A stretch of 64,000 nucleotides of DNA from Arsenicibacter rosenii (GTDB lineage Bacteria; Bacteroidota; Bacteroidia; Cytophagales; Spirosomataceae), in NCBI RefSeq assembly GCF_001870735.1, contig NZ_MORL01000001.1, positions 186,001-250,000 on the forward strand. The letters are read 5' to 3'. Of this stretch, positions 25,734 through 34,357 are shown in pieces. Both the position numbers and the translations under genes were made by a program. Below the pieces are notes generated by a model. The model was not told the origin of the DNA and made no database searches. It saw only the letters and a program-made list of their open reading frames with translations. Position 1 is the first letter of the stretch. Every line of letters begins with the position of its first letter.

Positions 25734-26165
25734 TTATGCCTGTGCTTTGTCGCAGAATTCTTCGAATGCCATTACCAGGTGCTGGGCGATCATTTGTGCC
25801 GAGCGACCTTCGATATGGTGGCGTTCGATGAAATGAACCAGCTCACCATCTTTAATCAGGGCGATCGACGGAGATGATGGCGGGTAAGGCAACAGGTGCT
25901 CCCGCATGCGCGCAGTAGCTTCGAGATCACCACCGGCAAATACGGTTACTAACCGGTCAGGCTTCACATCGCTGGCTGCCAGGGCCGCTTTTACGCCCGG
26001 ACGGGCTGCACCCGCAGCACAACCACATACTGAATTGACCATAATCAGCATAGTGCCTTCTGTTTGTGCCATAGCGGCATCAACTTCGGCGGGTGTTGTT
26101 AACTCCTGAAAACCGGCGCTTGTCAGGTCCTGACGCATCGGAATCAATAGATGAGGAGGATACAT
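25734..26165 (-). CDS. Bacilliredoxin (BrxA/BrxB family)
   Basis: A 143-residue thioredoxin-fold protein with the family's CGC motif in 'MVNSVCGCAAGAARPG' (Cys47, Cys49). Bacilliredoxins remove bacillithiol from S-bacillithiolated proteins; many Bacteroidota make bacillithiol. The conserved 'TVFAGGDLEATARMRE' and 'PSSPSIALIKDGELVHFIERH' follow. It is the last gene of the SUF run, 57 bases after the DUF59 gene, which links thiol redox repair to Fe-S assembly. Confidence 0.93.
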   Translation of the reverse strand: MYPPHLLIPMRQDLTSAGFQELTTPAEVDAAMAQTEGTMLIMVNSVCGCAAGAARPGVKAALAASDVKPDRLVTVFAGGDLEATARMREHLLPYPPSSPSIALIKDGELVHFIERHHIEGRSAQMIAQHLVMAFEEFCDKAQA

Positions 26166-26222
26166 GATGTACTTATTTGTTAATGTTTGAGATACTTATT
26201 TAAAATGCCTTGCGGCAGGGAA

Positions 26223-26534
26223 TTACATAAAGCCGAGTTCGAGTTTCGCCACCTCCGACATCATTTCCGTTGAGTAAGGCGGATCAAACGTAAGTTCGAC
26301 ACTGACATCATTCACGTCTTCGATTTCCCGGACTTTCTGTTCGATTTCGGCCGGAATAGAACCCGCCGACGGACACGAAGGGGAGGTCAGCGTCATCAGA
26401 ATATAGACGTTGTTGACCGGAAAAATCTTGATTTCGTAAATAAGCCCGAGCTCATAGACATCAACCGGGATTTCGGGGTCATAAACGCCTTTGAGGGCCA
26501 GCACCACCTGCTCTTTAAGTTCTGTTTCGTTCAT
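26223..26534 (-). CDS. DUF59/MIP18 family Fe-S assembly protein (SufT-like)
   Basis: A 103-residue protein of the DUF59 family: 'ALKGVYDPEIPVDVYELGLIYEI' (13-35) and 'MTLTSPSCPSAGSIPAEIEQKV' (47-68), with the conserved Asp-Pro-Glu and Cys54. Such proteins help maturation of Fe-S proteins. It sits 75 bases after sufE in the SUF run. Confidence 0.92.
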   Translation of the reverse strand: MNETELKEQVVLALKGVYDPEIPVDVYELGLIYEIKIFPVNNVYILMTLTSPSCPSAGSIPAEIEQKVREIEDVNDVSVELTFDPPYSTEMMSEVAKLELGFM

Positions 26535-26609
26535 ATTGTTTCGTACGGTTTGCTCGACTGGTTAGTCTGGCCGTTTTAAGCAATGATGTTGGAATAACAC
26601 CAACCGTTT

Positions 26610-27038
26610 TTATGCGGGATTCGCAGCGTATATCTGTCCATAAGCCTTCATCTGCGCGAGCATAGCGGCCAGACCGCCGGCACGGCGGGAAGTGACCAGG
26701 TTACCCATTCCGACTTTGTCAATAAAATAGATGTCGGCTTTGGCGATGTCTTCCGCTTTTTCATCGGAAAGGACACGGATCAGCAGACTAATCAGGCCTT
26801 TTGAGATCTGGGCCGTTGGCTCGGCGTCGGCGTAAAAATGCACCGTGTCGCCCTGCTTTTCTGCTCCCAGCCACACTTTCGACTGACAGCCCATGATCCG
26901 GTTATCATCGGTCAGGTATTTTTCCGGCATCGGCGGTAGTTTTTTGCCCAGGTCAATGATGTATTGCGTTTTGTCGAGCGGATCGTCGAACAGATCAAAC
27001 TCGTCAATGATTTCGTCCTGCTTTTCGTTAATGGTCAT
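26610..27038 (-). CDS. sufE: SufE family cysteine desulfuration protein
   Basis: A 142-residue sulfur acceptor. The active cysteine is Cys51 in 'NRIMGCQSKVWL', the family signature. SufE takes persulfide sulfur from SufS and passes it to the SufBCD scaffold. In this genome sufS is upstream, but a toxin-antitoxin pair separates the two genes; the toxin stop is three bases before the sufE start. Confidence 0.95.
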   Translation of the reverse strand: MTINEKQDEIIDEFDLFDDPLDKTQYIIDLGKKLPPMPEKYLTDDNRIMGCQSKVWLGAEKQGDTVHFYADAEPTAQISKGLISLLIRVLSDEKAEDIAKADIYFIDKVGMGNLVTSRRAGGLAAMLAQMKAYGQIYAANPA

Positions 27039-27041
27039 TGT

Positions 27042-27326
27042 TTAGAATTTTCCAGGTAGCCCACTCATAGGGCGAACCGCTAAAATACGAATACTTGAAT
27101 CCTGATATTGATAGACAAGTCTATACTTGCGGACAAACACCGCCCGGATAAAACTAATTCCGAATTCAGGTACAAGACGACTCATTTCCGGAAAGCTTAT
27201 AATGAGATTTAGCTTTTTATCCAGTTCATCAGACCAGTCATCAGCCAGACTACCAGAGATTTCAAAAAGATAGCCATAAATATCTTTGACCTCTTCTCTG
27301 GCGCTATCGTTCCAGATTACTGTCAT
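27042..27326 (-). CDS. RelE/ParE family toxin
   Basis: A 94-residue protein with the ParE/RelE fold: opening 'VIWNDSAREEVKDIYGYL', middle 'LNLIISFPEMSRLVPEFG', and the closing strands 'RKYRLVYQYQDSSIRILAVRP'. The sequence reads like ParE (gyrase-directed) rather than RelE (mRNA cleavage), but this cannot be decided by eye. The antitoxin-like gene is seven bases upstream. Its location between sufS and sufE is odd and looks like a recent insertion into an operon without breaking transcription. Confidence 0.86.
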   Translation of the reverse strand: MTVIWNDSAREEVKDIYGYLFEISGSLADDWSDELDKKLNLIISFPEMSRLVPEFGISFIRAVFVRKYRLVYQYQDSSIRILAVRPMSGLPGKF

Positions 27327-27333
27327 ATCACTG

Positions 27334-27558
27334 TTATCGGGATTCTTTAGATGCTTTTAGCTCCTCCATGTACGTTTTTAACTCATTCATGAACGTTGCA
27401 TGGTCCTTTCCGGAAGTTGTGCGGGCTTCCTGAATACGCTCATTAATCGAACGGATAAAGAGAATAGGTTCGATCAACTGATCTGCAGTAACCTGATCCG
27501 GCAGCGTGCCGAAGCTTTCAATTACCTGGCTTTTGTCTGACAAGAATTCGGTTTCCAT
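27334..27558 (-). CDS. Putative antitoxin of the ParE-type pair
   Basis: A 74-residue acidic protein with no recognisable DNA-binding domain; a helix-rich C-terminus ('FMNELKTYMEELKASKESR') could wrap a toxin. It is called an antitoxin from size, charge and its place directly before the toxin gene (seven bases). It begins 19 bases after the sufS stop. Without a DNA-binding domain it could not autorepress, so the pair may depend on the SUF promoter. Confidence 0.65.
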   Translation of the reverse strand: METEFLSDKSQVIESFGTLPDQVTADQLIEPILFIRSINERIQEARTTSGKDHATFMNELKTYMEELKASKESR

Positions 27559-27577
27559 GATATGATTGCTTATTCAG

Positions 27578-28813
27578 TTACATCATCATTTTCTGAACGC
27601 GCAGGATGCCTTGTGCCAGACGGTCAATTTCTTCTCTGGTGTTATAAACCGCAAAAGAGGCCCGGCTGGTTCCGGCAACACCCAATCGCCGCATTAATGG
27701 CTGCGTACAGTGATGCCCCGTCCGGACAGCAATGCCCAGCTGATCGAGAATAACGCCCGTATCCTGATGGTGAATCCCGTCGAGTACAAACGAAATAACG
27801 CTCACCTTTTCTCTGGCCTGACCTATGATGCGGAGGCCTTCGATCTGGCTTAATTTTTCGGTAGCATACACGAGCAGTTCGTGTTCGTAGGCGGCAATGT
27901 TTTCCTTGCCCAGCCCTTCAATGTATTCGAGCGCCGTTCGGGCCGCAATCACATCGGCGATGTTCGGCGTTCCGGCTTCGAATTTATACGGCAGGTCGTT
28001 ATAAGTCGTTTTCTCAAATGTAACTTCCTTGATCATCTCACCGCCACCACGATACGGCGGCATGGCCTCCAGCAGCGCCTTTTTGCCATATAACACACCC
28101 ATACCAGTGGGGCCGTAAAGCTTGTGGGCCGAAAGGGAATAGAAATCACAGTCGAGCGCCTGTACGTCGAGGGTAATGTGTGAGCTGGCCTGTGCCCCGT
28201 CAATCAGTACCACCGCGCCAGCAGCATGAGCCTTGTCGATGATTGTTTTGACGGGATTGATGGTGCCCAGTGCGTTAGAGACGTGCACGACAGAAACCAG
28301 CTTTGTGCGCTCCGACAATAGTTTTTCATACTCGTCAATCAGCAGATCGCCGTTGTCGTCGATCGGAATGACTTTCAGGATACAGCCCTTCTCTTCGCAG
28401 AGCATTTGCCAGGGCACAATATTTGAGTGATGCTCAAGGGTAGAAATAATGATCTCGTCACCAGCGTTCAGGAAGCGGCGGCCATACGACTGGGCAACCA
28501 GGTTGATCCCGTCGGTTGTGCCATAGGTAAAAATAATTTCCTCCAGATGCCGGGCATTCAGAAATTCCTGAAATTTCTGACGGGTTGCTTCGAAGGCCGA
28601 GGTGGCTTTTTCCGCTAACTGGTGAATGCCACGGTGAATATTGGCGTTATAACCACCATAGTAACCACTAATAGCCTGTAAAACAGACAACGGTTTTTGG
28701 GTAGTGGCCGCGTTATCGAAATAGACAAGCTGCTTGCCGTTAACCAGCTGATCAAGAATAGGAAAGTCTGCGCGGATGCGCTGTATGTCCAGGATGTCCG
28801 TGGCTGTTTGCAT
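27578..28813 (-). CDS. sufS: Cysteine desulfurase SufS
   Basis: A 411-residue PLP enzyme that takes sulfur from cysteine. The PLP lysine is Lys231 in 'YSLSAHKLYGPTGMG', with His128/His129 in 'STLEHHSNIVPW'. The persulfide cysteine is Cys369 in 'VRTGHHCTQPLMRRLG', in the short loop typical of type II (SufS/CsdA) desulfurases. It opens the SUF run on the minus strand; sufBCD are not in the window. A perfect -7 element TAATTTTG lies at 28874-28881 on the minus strand. Confidence 0.96.
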   Translation of the reverse strand: MQTATDILDIQRIRADFPILDQLVNGKQLVYFDNAATTQKPLSVLQAISGYYGGYNANIHRGIHQLAEKATSAFEATRQKFQEFLNARHLEEIIFTYGTTDGINLVAQSYGRRFLNAGDEIIISTLEHHSNIVPWQMLCEEKGCILKVIPIDDNGDLLIDEYEKLLSERTKLVSVVHVSNALGTINPVKTIIDKAHAAGAVVLIDGAQASSHITLDVQALDCDFYSLSAHKLYGPTGMGVLYGKKALLEAMPPYRGGGEMIKEVTFEKTTYNDLPYKFEAGTPNIADVIAARTALEYIEGLGKENIAAYEHELLVYATEKLSQIEGLRIIGQAREKVSVISFVLDGIHHQDTGVILDQLGIAVRTGHHCTQPLMRRLGVAGTSRASFAVYNTREEIDRLAQGILRVQKMMM

Positions 28814-28873
28814 AATCCGAATAACTCATCCGCCATGTACCAGTCGATAGCGGGTGAGTAGTTTTGAAAGATT

Positions 28874-28906
28874 CAAAATTACAACAAAAAACAGCCACAA
28901 TTTGTG
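28874..28906 (-). promoter_or_regulatory. Promoter of the sufS operon
   Basis: Minus-strand TAATTTTG (28874-28881) matches the -7 consensus. Upstream is an 11-base palindrome CACAATTTGTG (28896-28906) that could be an operator; no good -33 TTTG at the usual distance. Leader length would be about 55 bases. Confidence 0.5.
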
Positions 28907-28939
28907 CGATCGGGGTGGGATAATTTCCGGAGGGATGGT

Positions 28940-29028
28940 TCCGGGTTCTGGATGGTACTAGATACCGGATAATATCGTAACCATCCAGCATCTAGTATCT
29001 ACTATCAATCATCCGGCATCCAGCCCAA
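28940..29028. repeat. Low-complexity inverted repeats between sufS and the asparaginase gene
   Basis: The words CTGGATG, GGATAC and TAGTATC recur on both strands. CTGGATGGT (28948-28956) pairs with ACCATCCAG (28980-28988), and further copies (ATCTAGTATCTACTATC, CATCCGGCATCCAG) follow. No coding sense. The region forms imperfect hairpins just after the asparaginase stop. Confidence 0.6.
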
Positions 29029-30078
29029 TCAGGCAAAATAGCTTTTTGCTTTAATGACTTTCGGGCCGGTCTCGTCTTTGGTAACGGTATAACTGAAGCC
29101 TTTCTGAATGGCATAGCCACCCACATCACCGGCTTTATTGATGGCCACAAACGCCACCTGAAAATCTTTCGCCTTTTCGGGGTTGCGTTTCACCACGCGC
29201 TCAACGGCTTTGCGGCAGGCTTCTTCCGGCGACAGGCCCTGCCGCATAAATTCAACCACCAGGTGTGTCCCGGCCACGCGGATGACTTCTTCGCCCTGAC
29301 CGGTGGCGACGGCAGCACCGGCTTCATTATCGACAAACAACCCTGAGCCAATGATGGGTGAGTCGCCGAGGCGACCGCGCATTTTAAAGGCCATGCCGCT
29401 CGTCGTACACATGCCCGACAACCGGCCATTGCTGTCAATGGCTACGGTGCCCATGGTATCGTGGTTTGGCGTACCATCATCGAAGTACGAAGGCGCAAAT
29501 GGGCCATGCCCTTTTTTCTGAGCTGGTTTCGAGTTTTCGATGTTAATGACCGGTTTATATTCCGATTTTTTTAACCATTTCCGGTAGGTTTCGGCCGCAT
29601 CCGGTGATAGTACATCCGGTTCCAGTTTAAAGCCGTTTTCGAGGGCAAACTGCTGGGCACCGGAACCGACCAGCATCACGTGCGGGGTTAGTTCCATGAC
29701 CTTGCGCGCGACAGATACCGGATGCTTGATCCGCTCCAGGAAGGCTACCGAGCCGCAGTTGGCCTGTTCGTCCATGATGCAGGCATCAAGCGTTACATGG
29801 CCGTCCCGATCTGGGTTGGCCATCAGCCCTACGCAGCAGCCTCCGTCGTTTTCAATGGCAATGCCCGCCTGTTCTACGGCATCAAGGGCTTTCCCGCCTT
29901 TTTTGAGTACTTCCCACGCGGCATTATTGGCAGTAACCCCACTATCCCAGGTTGAGATAACTACAGGTTTGGTAGCTGCGGTTGAGGAAAGGGGGCTTTT
30001 TGAAAAAGCGGCTGAGACTTTGCCCAATAAAGGGAGCGATAAAGCACCCAACTGAATAAACTTGCGACGAGAAGCCAT
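29029..30078 (-). CDS. N(4)-(beta-N-acetylglucosaminyl)-L-asparaginase (glycosylasparaginase)
   Basis: A 349-residue Ntn-hydrolase. A twin-arginine signal (SRRKFIQLGALSLPLLG, 3-20) directs folded export. The autoproteolysis site is 'GTPNHDTMGTVAID', so cleavage between Asp207 and Thr208 would expose the Thr208 nucleophile; later 'GRLGDSPIIGSGLFVDNEAG' is the substrate-binding loop. The family removes the Asn-GlcNAc link of N-glycoproteins. A periplasmic glycan-degrading role fits a bacterium that feeds on plant or soil glycans; no cognate glycosidase is adjacent. Confidence 0.93.
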   Translation of the reverse strand: MASRRKFIQLGALSLPLLGKVSAAFSKSPLSSTAATKPVVISTWDSGVTANNAAWEVLKKGGKALDAVEQAGIAIENDGGCCVGLMANPDRDGHVTLDACIMDEQANCGSVAFLERIKHPVSVARKVMELTPHVMLVGSGAQQFALENGFKLEPDVLSPDAAETYRKWLKKSEYKPVINIENSKPAQKKGHGPFAPSYFDDGTPNHDTMGTVAIDSNGRLSGMCTTSGMAFKMRGRLGDSPIIGSGLFVDNEAGAAVATGQGEEVIRVAGTHLVVEFMRQGLSPEEACRKAVERVVKRNPEKAKDFQVAFVAINKAGDVGGYAIQKGFSYTVTKDETGPKVIKAKSYFA

Positions 30079-30426
30079 TAGGTTGATGATAAATAATCCT
30101 GAACTGTAAGGTTTATGGGGATTTGATATGCTAATTATTAAATTTTTTTAAAATATTCTATAGCTGTGTATTAATTTGTGTAATAACATGCATAGAAAGT
30201 ATATATTCGCTTATGAATGATAAAAGCATACTATTTTGTCGGGGACACAAAGGTGTGTGGCGTAATCGTATAAACTTATGATTTAAACATATAGTATGCA
30301 AACAGTAAGATCCTGATTTCCATTACCAGAGAATTTTTTTGTCGTCGAGGCGGAGGAGGGATCTCTGGCCGCTTCGTGTAAAGAGAGCCCTACTCCGTCG
30401 GGATGACAAAAAACAGGACAGGAGAC
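30079..30426. other. AT-rich intergenic region of 348 bases with a REP-like unit
   Basis: The right end holds a palindromic unit (30334-30413); the rest is AT-rich with no coding sense and should include the promoter of the asparaginase gene, though no clear -7 element was seen on the minus strand. Confidence 0.6.
30334..30413. repeat. REP-like palindromic element
   Basis: The arms TTTTTTGTCgTC.. (30335 on, reading CGGAGGAGGGATCTCT) and AGAGAGCCCTACTCCG..GATGACAAAAAA pair with a few mismatches around a 15-base loop. The 'GTCATCCCGACGGAG' theme with flanking T/A runs is a dispersed intergenic motif in many Bacteroidota. It is 14 bases beyond the stop of the next minus-strand gene and may serve as its terminator. 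Confidence 0.65.
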
Positions 30427-32451
30427 TTACGCCAGGTTCTCGAGGGCAGCGGCAACGGTCGTAACCGGCATTTGGCAGGCCCTGTTGTAGCAGACATAAA
30501 TAGCCGTTTGCCCGTTAACAGTCGTCCGGCTTTGTAATAACGGTAGCTGGCTGCTGCTTTCGGTACCGCAGAAAATGACATTCGGCCGGAAATGTTTATC
30601 CAGTTCACACCGGAAAGCCTGCGCATCCGGCCCGACGATGGCAATTTCGGCCGTTGGTTTTACCCGCAGCGTATAGAGGGCTGCCCAGTTGGTCAGGTAA
30701 TCCGCATTGGACTGGAGCAACGGCTGGATACGCCCGAGCATCTGATCGGCTTTTTGGCCGTACAGAGGGCGGTCGAGCAGTAAGCTGAGTGTATAGAAAT
30801 TACCGGCCATAATCGAGTTGGATGCCGGCATGACGTTGTCGAACAGCTCTTTTCGGCGGGCAATGAGTTCTTCGCCGTTTTTATCCGTAAAAAACAGCAA
30901 ATCATCATCCGGATCAGAGAAATTATCGAGCACGTATTTGGTCAGCCGGTCGGCTTCGGTCAGGAAACTTTCGGTAAAGGTTGCCTGATACAGGGCCAGC
31001 AGACCGTCGATCACCGCGGCGTAATCTTCCAGGAAACCGGGTTGTTTGGCACGGCCCTGCTTATAGCTGTGCCAGAGCCGTCCGTTCCGCTGGTCGCGCA
31101 TTTTATGGAGCAGAAAATGCGCGAGCCGGATGGCCGTGGCCAGAAACTCAGGTTCGTCGAAAACGCGGTAGGCCGTAACCAGCCCTTTCAGCATCAGGCC
31201 GTTCCACGAACACAGAATTTTGTCGTCGAGGCCCGGGCGGATGCGCTCATCACGGCGCTTAAACAGGCGCGTATGGGCCGCCGCCAGTTGTACATCAAAC
31301 TCTTCCGGTGTCCAGCCGGCACGCTCGGCAAACGTCTCGTCGGTGTCGATGCGGTGCAGGATGTTGCGGCCATGTTCAAAATTGCCCTCCTCCCGGATGT
31401 GGTACAGATCGGCAAACCAGTCGAAGTCGATGCCCAGTATCTGCCGGAGTTCGTCGGTTGTCCAGGTGTAAAACCGGCCTTCTTCGCCCTCACTGTCGGC
31501 ATCGAGGGCCGAATAAAAGCCGCCGTCGGGGCTGAGCAGCTCACGCTGGGCAAAGTGAATTGTCTGGTAAACAACATGCTTATACAAAGGCCGTTTGGTC
31601 AGACTGTAAGCCTGGCTATAGAGCGTCAGCAACTGGCCGTTGTCGTACAGCATTTTCTCAAAATGGGGCGCAAACCAGTGATCATCGACCGAATACCGCG
31701 CAAACCCGCCCCCGAGCTGGTCGTAAATGCCCCCGAGCGCCATACGGTCGAGGGTTAACGCTACTTGCGATTGGGCGGTCGGGCGGCCGGGTGAATCGGT
31801 CAGATGAATGTAGTTGAGCAGGAACGAGTAAATGCCTGGCATCGGGAATTTAGGTGCCCGGTTCATGCCGCCTTTTTGCCGGTCGAAACTACCGGCCAGT
31901 TTCTGAAACATGGCCTCAACGGTTTCTTCCGAAAACAGCGGATTGGCGGCTGCCAGACTAAAGCGGCTGCTTTCCGAAATATTCAGTTCATTGGCAAAGC
32001 CCTCGGCCGATTCGAACAGCTGATCACGGTGTTCCTGAAAAGCGTTCTGCACGCTGTTGAGGAGGTTTACCCACTGCTGAGGCGGGAGGTAGGTAACCCC
32101 ATAAAACGGTTTGGCATCGGGTACCAGAAAGACATTCAGCGGCCAGCCACCCCGAACGCCCATGGCCTGAACGGCATCCATGTAGATGGCATCCACATCA
32201 GGCCGCTCTTCACGGTCGACCTTGATGCAGACAAAGTGCTCGTTCATTACGCGGGCAATGCCTTCTTTCTCAAAGGATTCCCGCTCCATAACATGGCACC
32301 AGTGGCAGGCCGAATACCCGATGCTGACCAGGATCGGCTTGTTTTCGTCACGGGCTTTGGTCAGGGCTTCTTCACCCCACGGATACCAGTCGACCGGGTT
32401 GTGGGCGTGTTGCAGTAAATATGGGCTTGTTTCGTTTGCTAAGCGATTCAT
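30427..32451 (-). CDS. DUF255 thioredoxin-like protein (YyaL/SSP411 family)
   Basis: A 674-residue protein. The N-terminal domain opens '[21 protein letters not shown]' (residues 2-22, trimmed) and has the thioredoxin-like CHWC motif (49-52), then '[15 protein letters not shown]'. The rest is an alpha/alpha toroid related to AGE/GH-type folds: '[29 protein letters not shown]' region and '[13 protein letters not shown]'. The function of YyaL/SSP411 proteins is unsettled. The start is MNRLAN (32451); the longer frame is translated low-complexity repeat. Confidence 0.93.
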   Translation of the reverse strand: MNRLANETSPYLLQHAHNPVDWYPWGEEALTKARDENKPILVSIGYSACHWCHVMERESFEKEGIARVMNEHFVCIKVDREERPDVDAIYMDAVQAMGVRGGWPLNVFLVPDAKPFYGVTYLPPQQWVNLLNSVQNAFQEHRDQLFESAEGFANELNISESSRFSLAAANPLFSEETVEAMFQKLAGSFDRQKGGMNRAPKFPMPGIYSFLLNYIHLTDSPGRPTAQSQVALTLDRMALGGIYDQLGGGFARYSVDDHWFAPHFEKMLYDNGQLLTLYSQAYSLTKRPLYKHVVYQTIHFAQRELLSPDGGFYSALDADSEGEEGRFYTWTTDELRQILGIDFDWFADLYHIREEGNFEHGRNILHRIDTDETFAERAGWTPEEFDVQLAAAHTRLFKRRDERIRPGLDDKILCSWNGLMLKGLVTAYRVFDEPEFLATAIRLAHFLLHKMRDQRNGRLWHSYKQGRAKQPGFLEDYAAVIDGLLALYQATFTESFLTEADRLTKYVLDNFSDPDDDLLFFTDKNGEELIARRKELFDNVMPASNSIMAGNFYTLSLLLDRPLYGQKADQMLGRIQPLLQSNADYLTNWAALYTLRVKPTAEIAIVGPDAQAFRCELDKHFRPNVIFCGTESSSQLPLLQSRTTVNGQTAIYVCYNRACQMPVTTVAAALENLA

Positions 32452-32570
32452 GGACAACTGGTGAAAGAGTGAAAGAGATAAAGAGCGAAAAGTACATAAG
32501 TGAACGAGTGAAAGAGATAAAGAGTGACGATACCGCTCTTTCATTCATTCGCTCTTTCACTCTTTAAAAA
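32452..32570. repeat. Low-complexity direct and inverted repeats
   Basis: The 17-base unit GTGAAAGAGATAAAGAG occurs at 32469-32485 and 32508-32524. AGAGTGAAAGAG (left) finds its complement CTCTTTCACTCT at 32552-32563, so the spacer can fold into a long imperfect hairpin. It overlaps the last codons of the next gene (stop 32557). Not a CRISPR: no regular spacers. Confidence 0.75.
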
Positions 32571-34221
32571 TATGTTTGACTACTTGTTGGTTGCCGGCCT
32601 GGAAGCGGACCAGGTACAGTCCGGATGGCAGGTCGGCTACAGGGATAGTGGTTTGGTGGTTGCCGCCAACAGGGTTTTTGCTGACCACAGTACGCTGCTT
32701 AACCACCTGCCCCGCTACAGTTAATACGGATATGTCGGCGGAATTGTTCAGTTGGGCGGGCCACGTAAGGGTCACCTGGTCGGTGGCGGGGTTAGGATAG
32801 AGGGTGATAGCGGACGAAGCGTTGCCCGGCGCCGGATCTTCGGTGCCGGTAATGACCGACATATCGAACTGACATAAATAAACCTGCCGTCCGGTCAGCG
32901 TAATGTTGCGGCTCCAGTTTTTGTACGTCACTGTCAGGGTGGTAGCCTGGCCGTCGGCGGCGTATGGATTCTGGGCGGCAATCAGGATTTTATCGCCTTT
33001 GACAACGCCCCGCCACACCGGTTTTCGGCTGTCCATCAGGTCACGGGCAGGCGTTGCGATGACCAGCTCGTAGTTTCCCTGAAACATATCGGCAAAGCGG
33101 GAGAGGCGGTACAGGCCGTGAATGAAGTGTTCATAGGCGGCATAGGTATCCTGCCGGGTTTGCTCAAATGCCGGAATCTCCCAGAGCCAGAGCCCTTTGG
33201 CCCCTGAGAAAAACGGAAAAATGGCGGTAGCTTCGGCCATAAACGGCTGGATGAAGTTGGGGAAGTTGCCGCAGCAATCGTGGTAACGCATCCAGACAAA
33301 CGGAATAACGGGCTTGGTGCTCCACGCGCGGTTTACCTCTACCTGAAAGAGCAGGTAGGCCAGATAATCGGGTGCCAGGGCGCTGGTATAGTCGTAATAG
33401 TAATAGCCGGACGGAGCCAGGTAGTCGAGTTGCTCATACAGCGGCCCGCCAACTTTGGCGGTATTGGTTGTGTCTTTCGTCAGAAAATGCACGCGGTTCG
33501 CGTTGGTGGTCCAGTCGGCCCAGGTATTGCCGACAACATTCAGGTAGGTATTCCGGACCGGCACGTCGCTGTAGGTACTCATAGGTATCTGGCTCAGGTC
33601 GGCGCGGTTGCGGATGTAGCGCAGGGACTCGCCGTAGAGAGCTGTCATGTCTTTTTTGTAGCGATCCAGGAAGGCCGCGTCCGACAGCTGGCGATAGGCT
33701 GCCGGGGTGGTGGCGTCGGTTTTGAGGGCCAGAATCCGGGCGTCGGTTTCCTGCACCCGTTCGACGTCGACCATCAGCAGGCTGCTCTGGAGGTTAAATT
33801 TGCCCTGGCTGTTGGTAAGGCCGCCCGACACAGCCGTCAGCCATTGATCCCATTTGGTCCGGTAGGCGGTCAGGTTGTTGTTCCAGGGACTTTCGGCCGT
33901 TTCCCAGGGCTGGTTAAGCCCGAAGGCAAAGCCCGACCATTCCAGGGCCCGCTGGGTGGGTTTCACGAAGGTGCCGAACTCGCTGTCGCGTACGTAGACG
34001 ATATGGCTGAAGCCGTGTTTGAGCGGTTGCCCCTGAACCGCCGAAAAGCGGGGACCACCGTAGACAATGGTAAACGGCAGTGTAAAATCCGGAAACGACT
34101 CCCAGTTGATGCGGTTTGTCTGCGAAACAGGCGTAAACGAAAGCGGATCAGCGCACTGAATCTGGGCGATTGCCGTGGCCGGAAAGAGCAGATATAGGAG
34201 TGAAAGAAACCGATTCTTCAT
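32557..34221 (-). CDS. Secreted protein with type IX sorting domain, function unknown
   Basis: A 554-residue protein with a signal peptide (MKNRFLSLLYLLFPATAIA) and a C-terminal Por-type sorting domain (about 470-554: 'ITLYPNPATDQVTLTWP', 'LPSGLYLVRFQAG'). The body (20-450) is an unassigned, probably TIM-barrel-like domain: 'LLMVDVERVQETDARI' presents a D-x-E pair as in retaining glycoside hydrolases, and 'FSGAKGLWLWEIPAFEQT' is a late-strand aromatic motif. I infer a surface or secreted glycan-active enzyme but could not place the family. The start MKNRFL is the only one that gives a signal peptide. Confidence 0.8.
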   Translation of the reverse strand: MKNRFLSLLYLLFPATAIAQIQCADPLSFTPVSQTNRINWESFPDFTLPFTIVYGGPRFSAVQGQPLKHGFSHIVYVRDSEFGTFVKPTQRALEWSGFAFGLNQPWETAESPWNNNLTAYRTKWDQWLTAVSGGLTNSQGKFNLQSSLLMVDVERVQETDARILALKTDATTPAAYRQLSDAAFLDRYKKDMTALYGESLRYIRNRADLSQIPMSTYSDVPVRNTYLNVVGNTWADWTTNANRVHFLTKDTTNTAKVGGPLYEQLDYLAPSGYYYYDYTSALAPDYLAYLLFQVEVNRAWSTKPVIPFVWMRYHDCCGNFPNFIQPFMAEATAIFPFFSGAKGLWLWEIPAFEQTRQDTYAAYEHFIHGLYRLSRFADMFQGNYELVIATPARDLMDSRKPVWRGVVKGDKILIAAQNPYAADGQATTLTVTYKNWSRNITLTGRQVYLCQFDMSVITGTEDPAPGNASSAITLYPNPATDQVTLTWPAQLNNSADISVLTVAGQVVKQRTVVSKNPVGGNHQTTIPVADLPSGLYLVRFQAGNQQVVKHIFKE

Positions 34222-34254
34222 GCGAATGCTGGATACCTGATGGAGATGATCCTT

Positions 34255-34262
34255 CAAAATTA
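34255..34262 (-). promoter_or_regulatory. -7 element before the type IX-secreted protein gene
   Basis: Minus-strand TAATTTTG matches TAnnTTTG; start of transcription would lie about 28 bases before the ATG. No good -33 element. Confidence 0.5.
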
Positions 34263-34357
34263 TTAACTTAGGCCCGCCCATTGGCTCGAAAAAGGCCATA
34301 GCACTATATAATCAACCAAATATGGGGTGTTTTACAATAAACATCGCATAAAAAGCC

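Noticed and set aside
32452-32570. CRISPR array
   Set aside because: Only two exact 17-base repeats with irregular spacing, no spacers of constant length and no cas genes.
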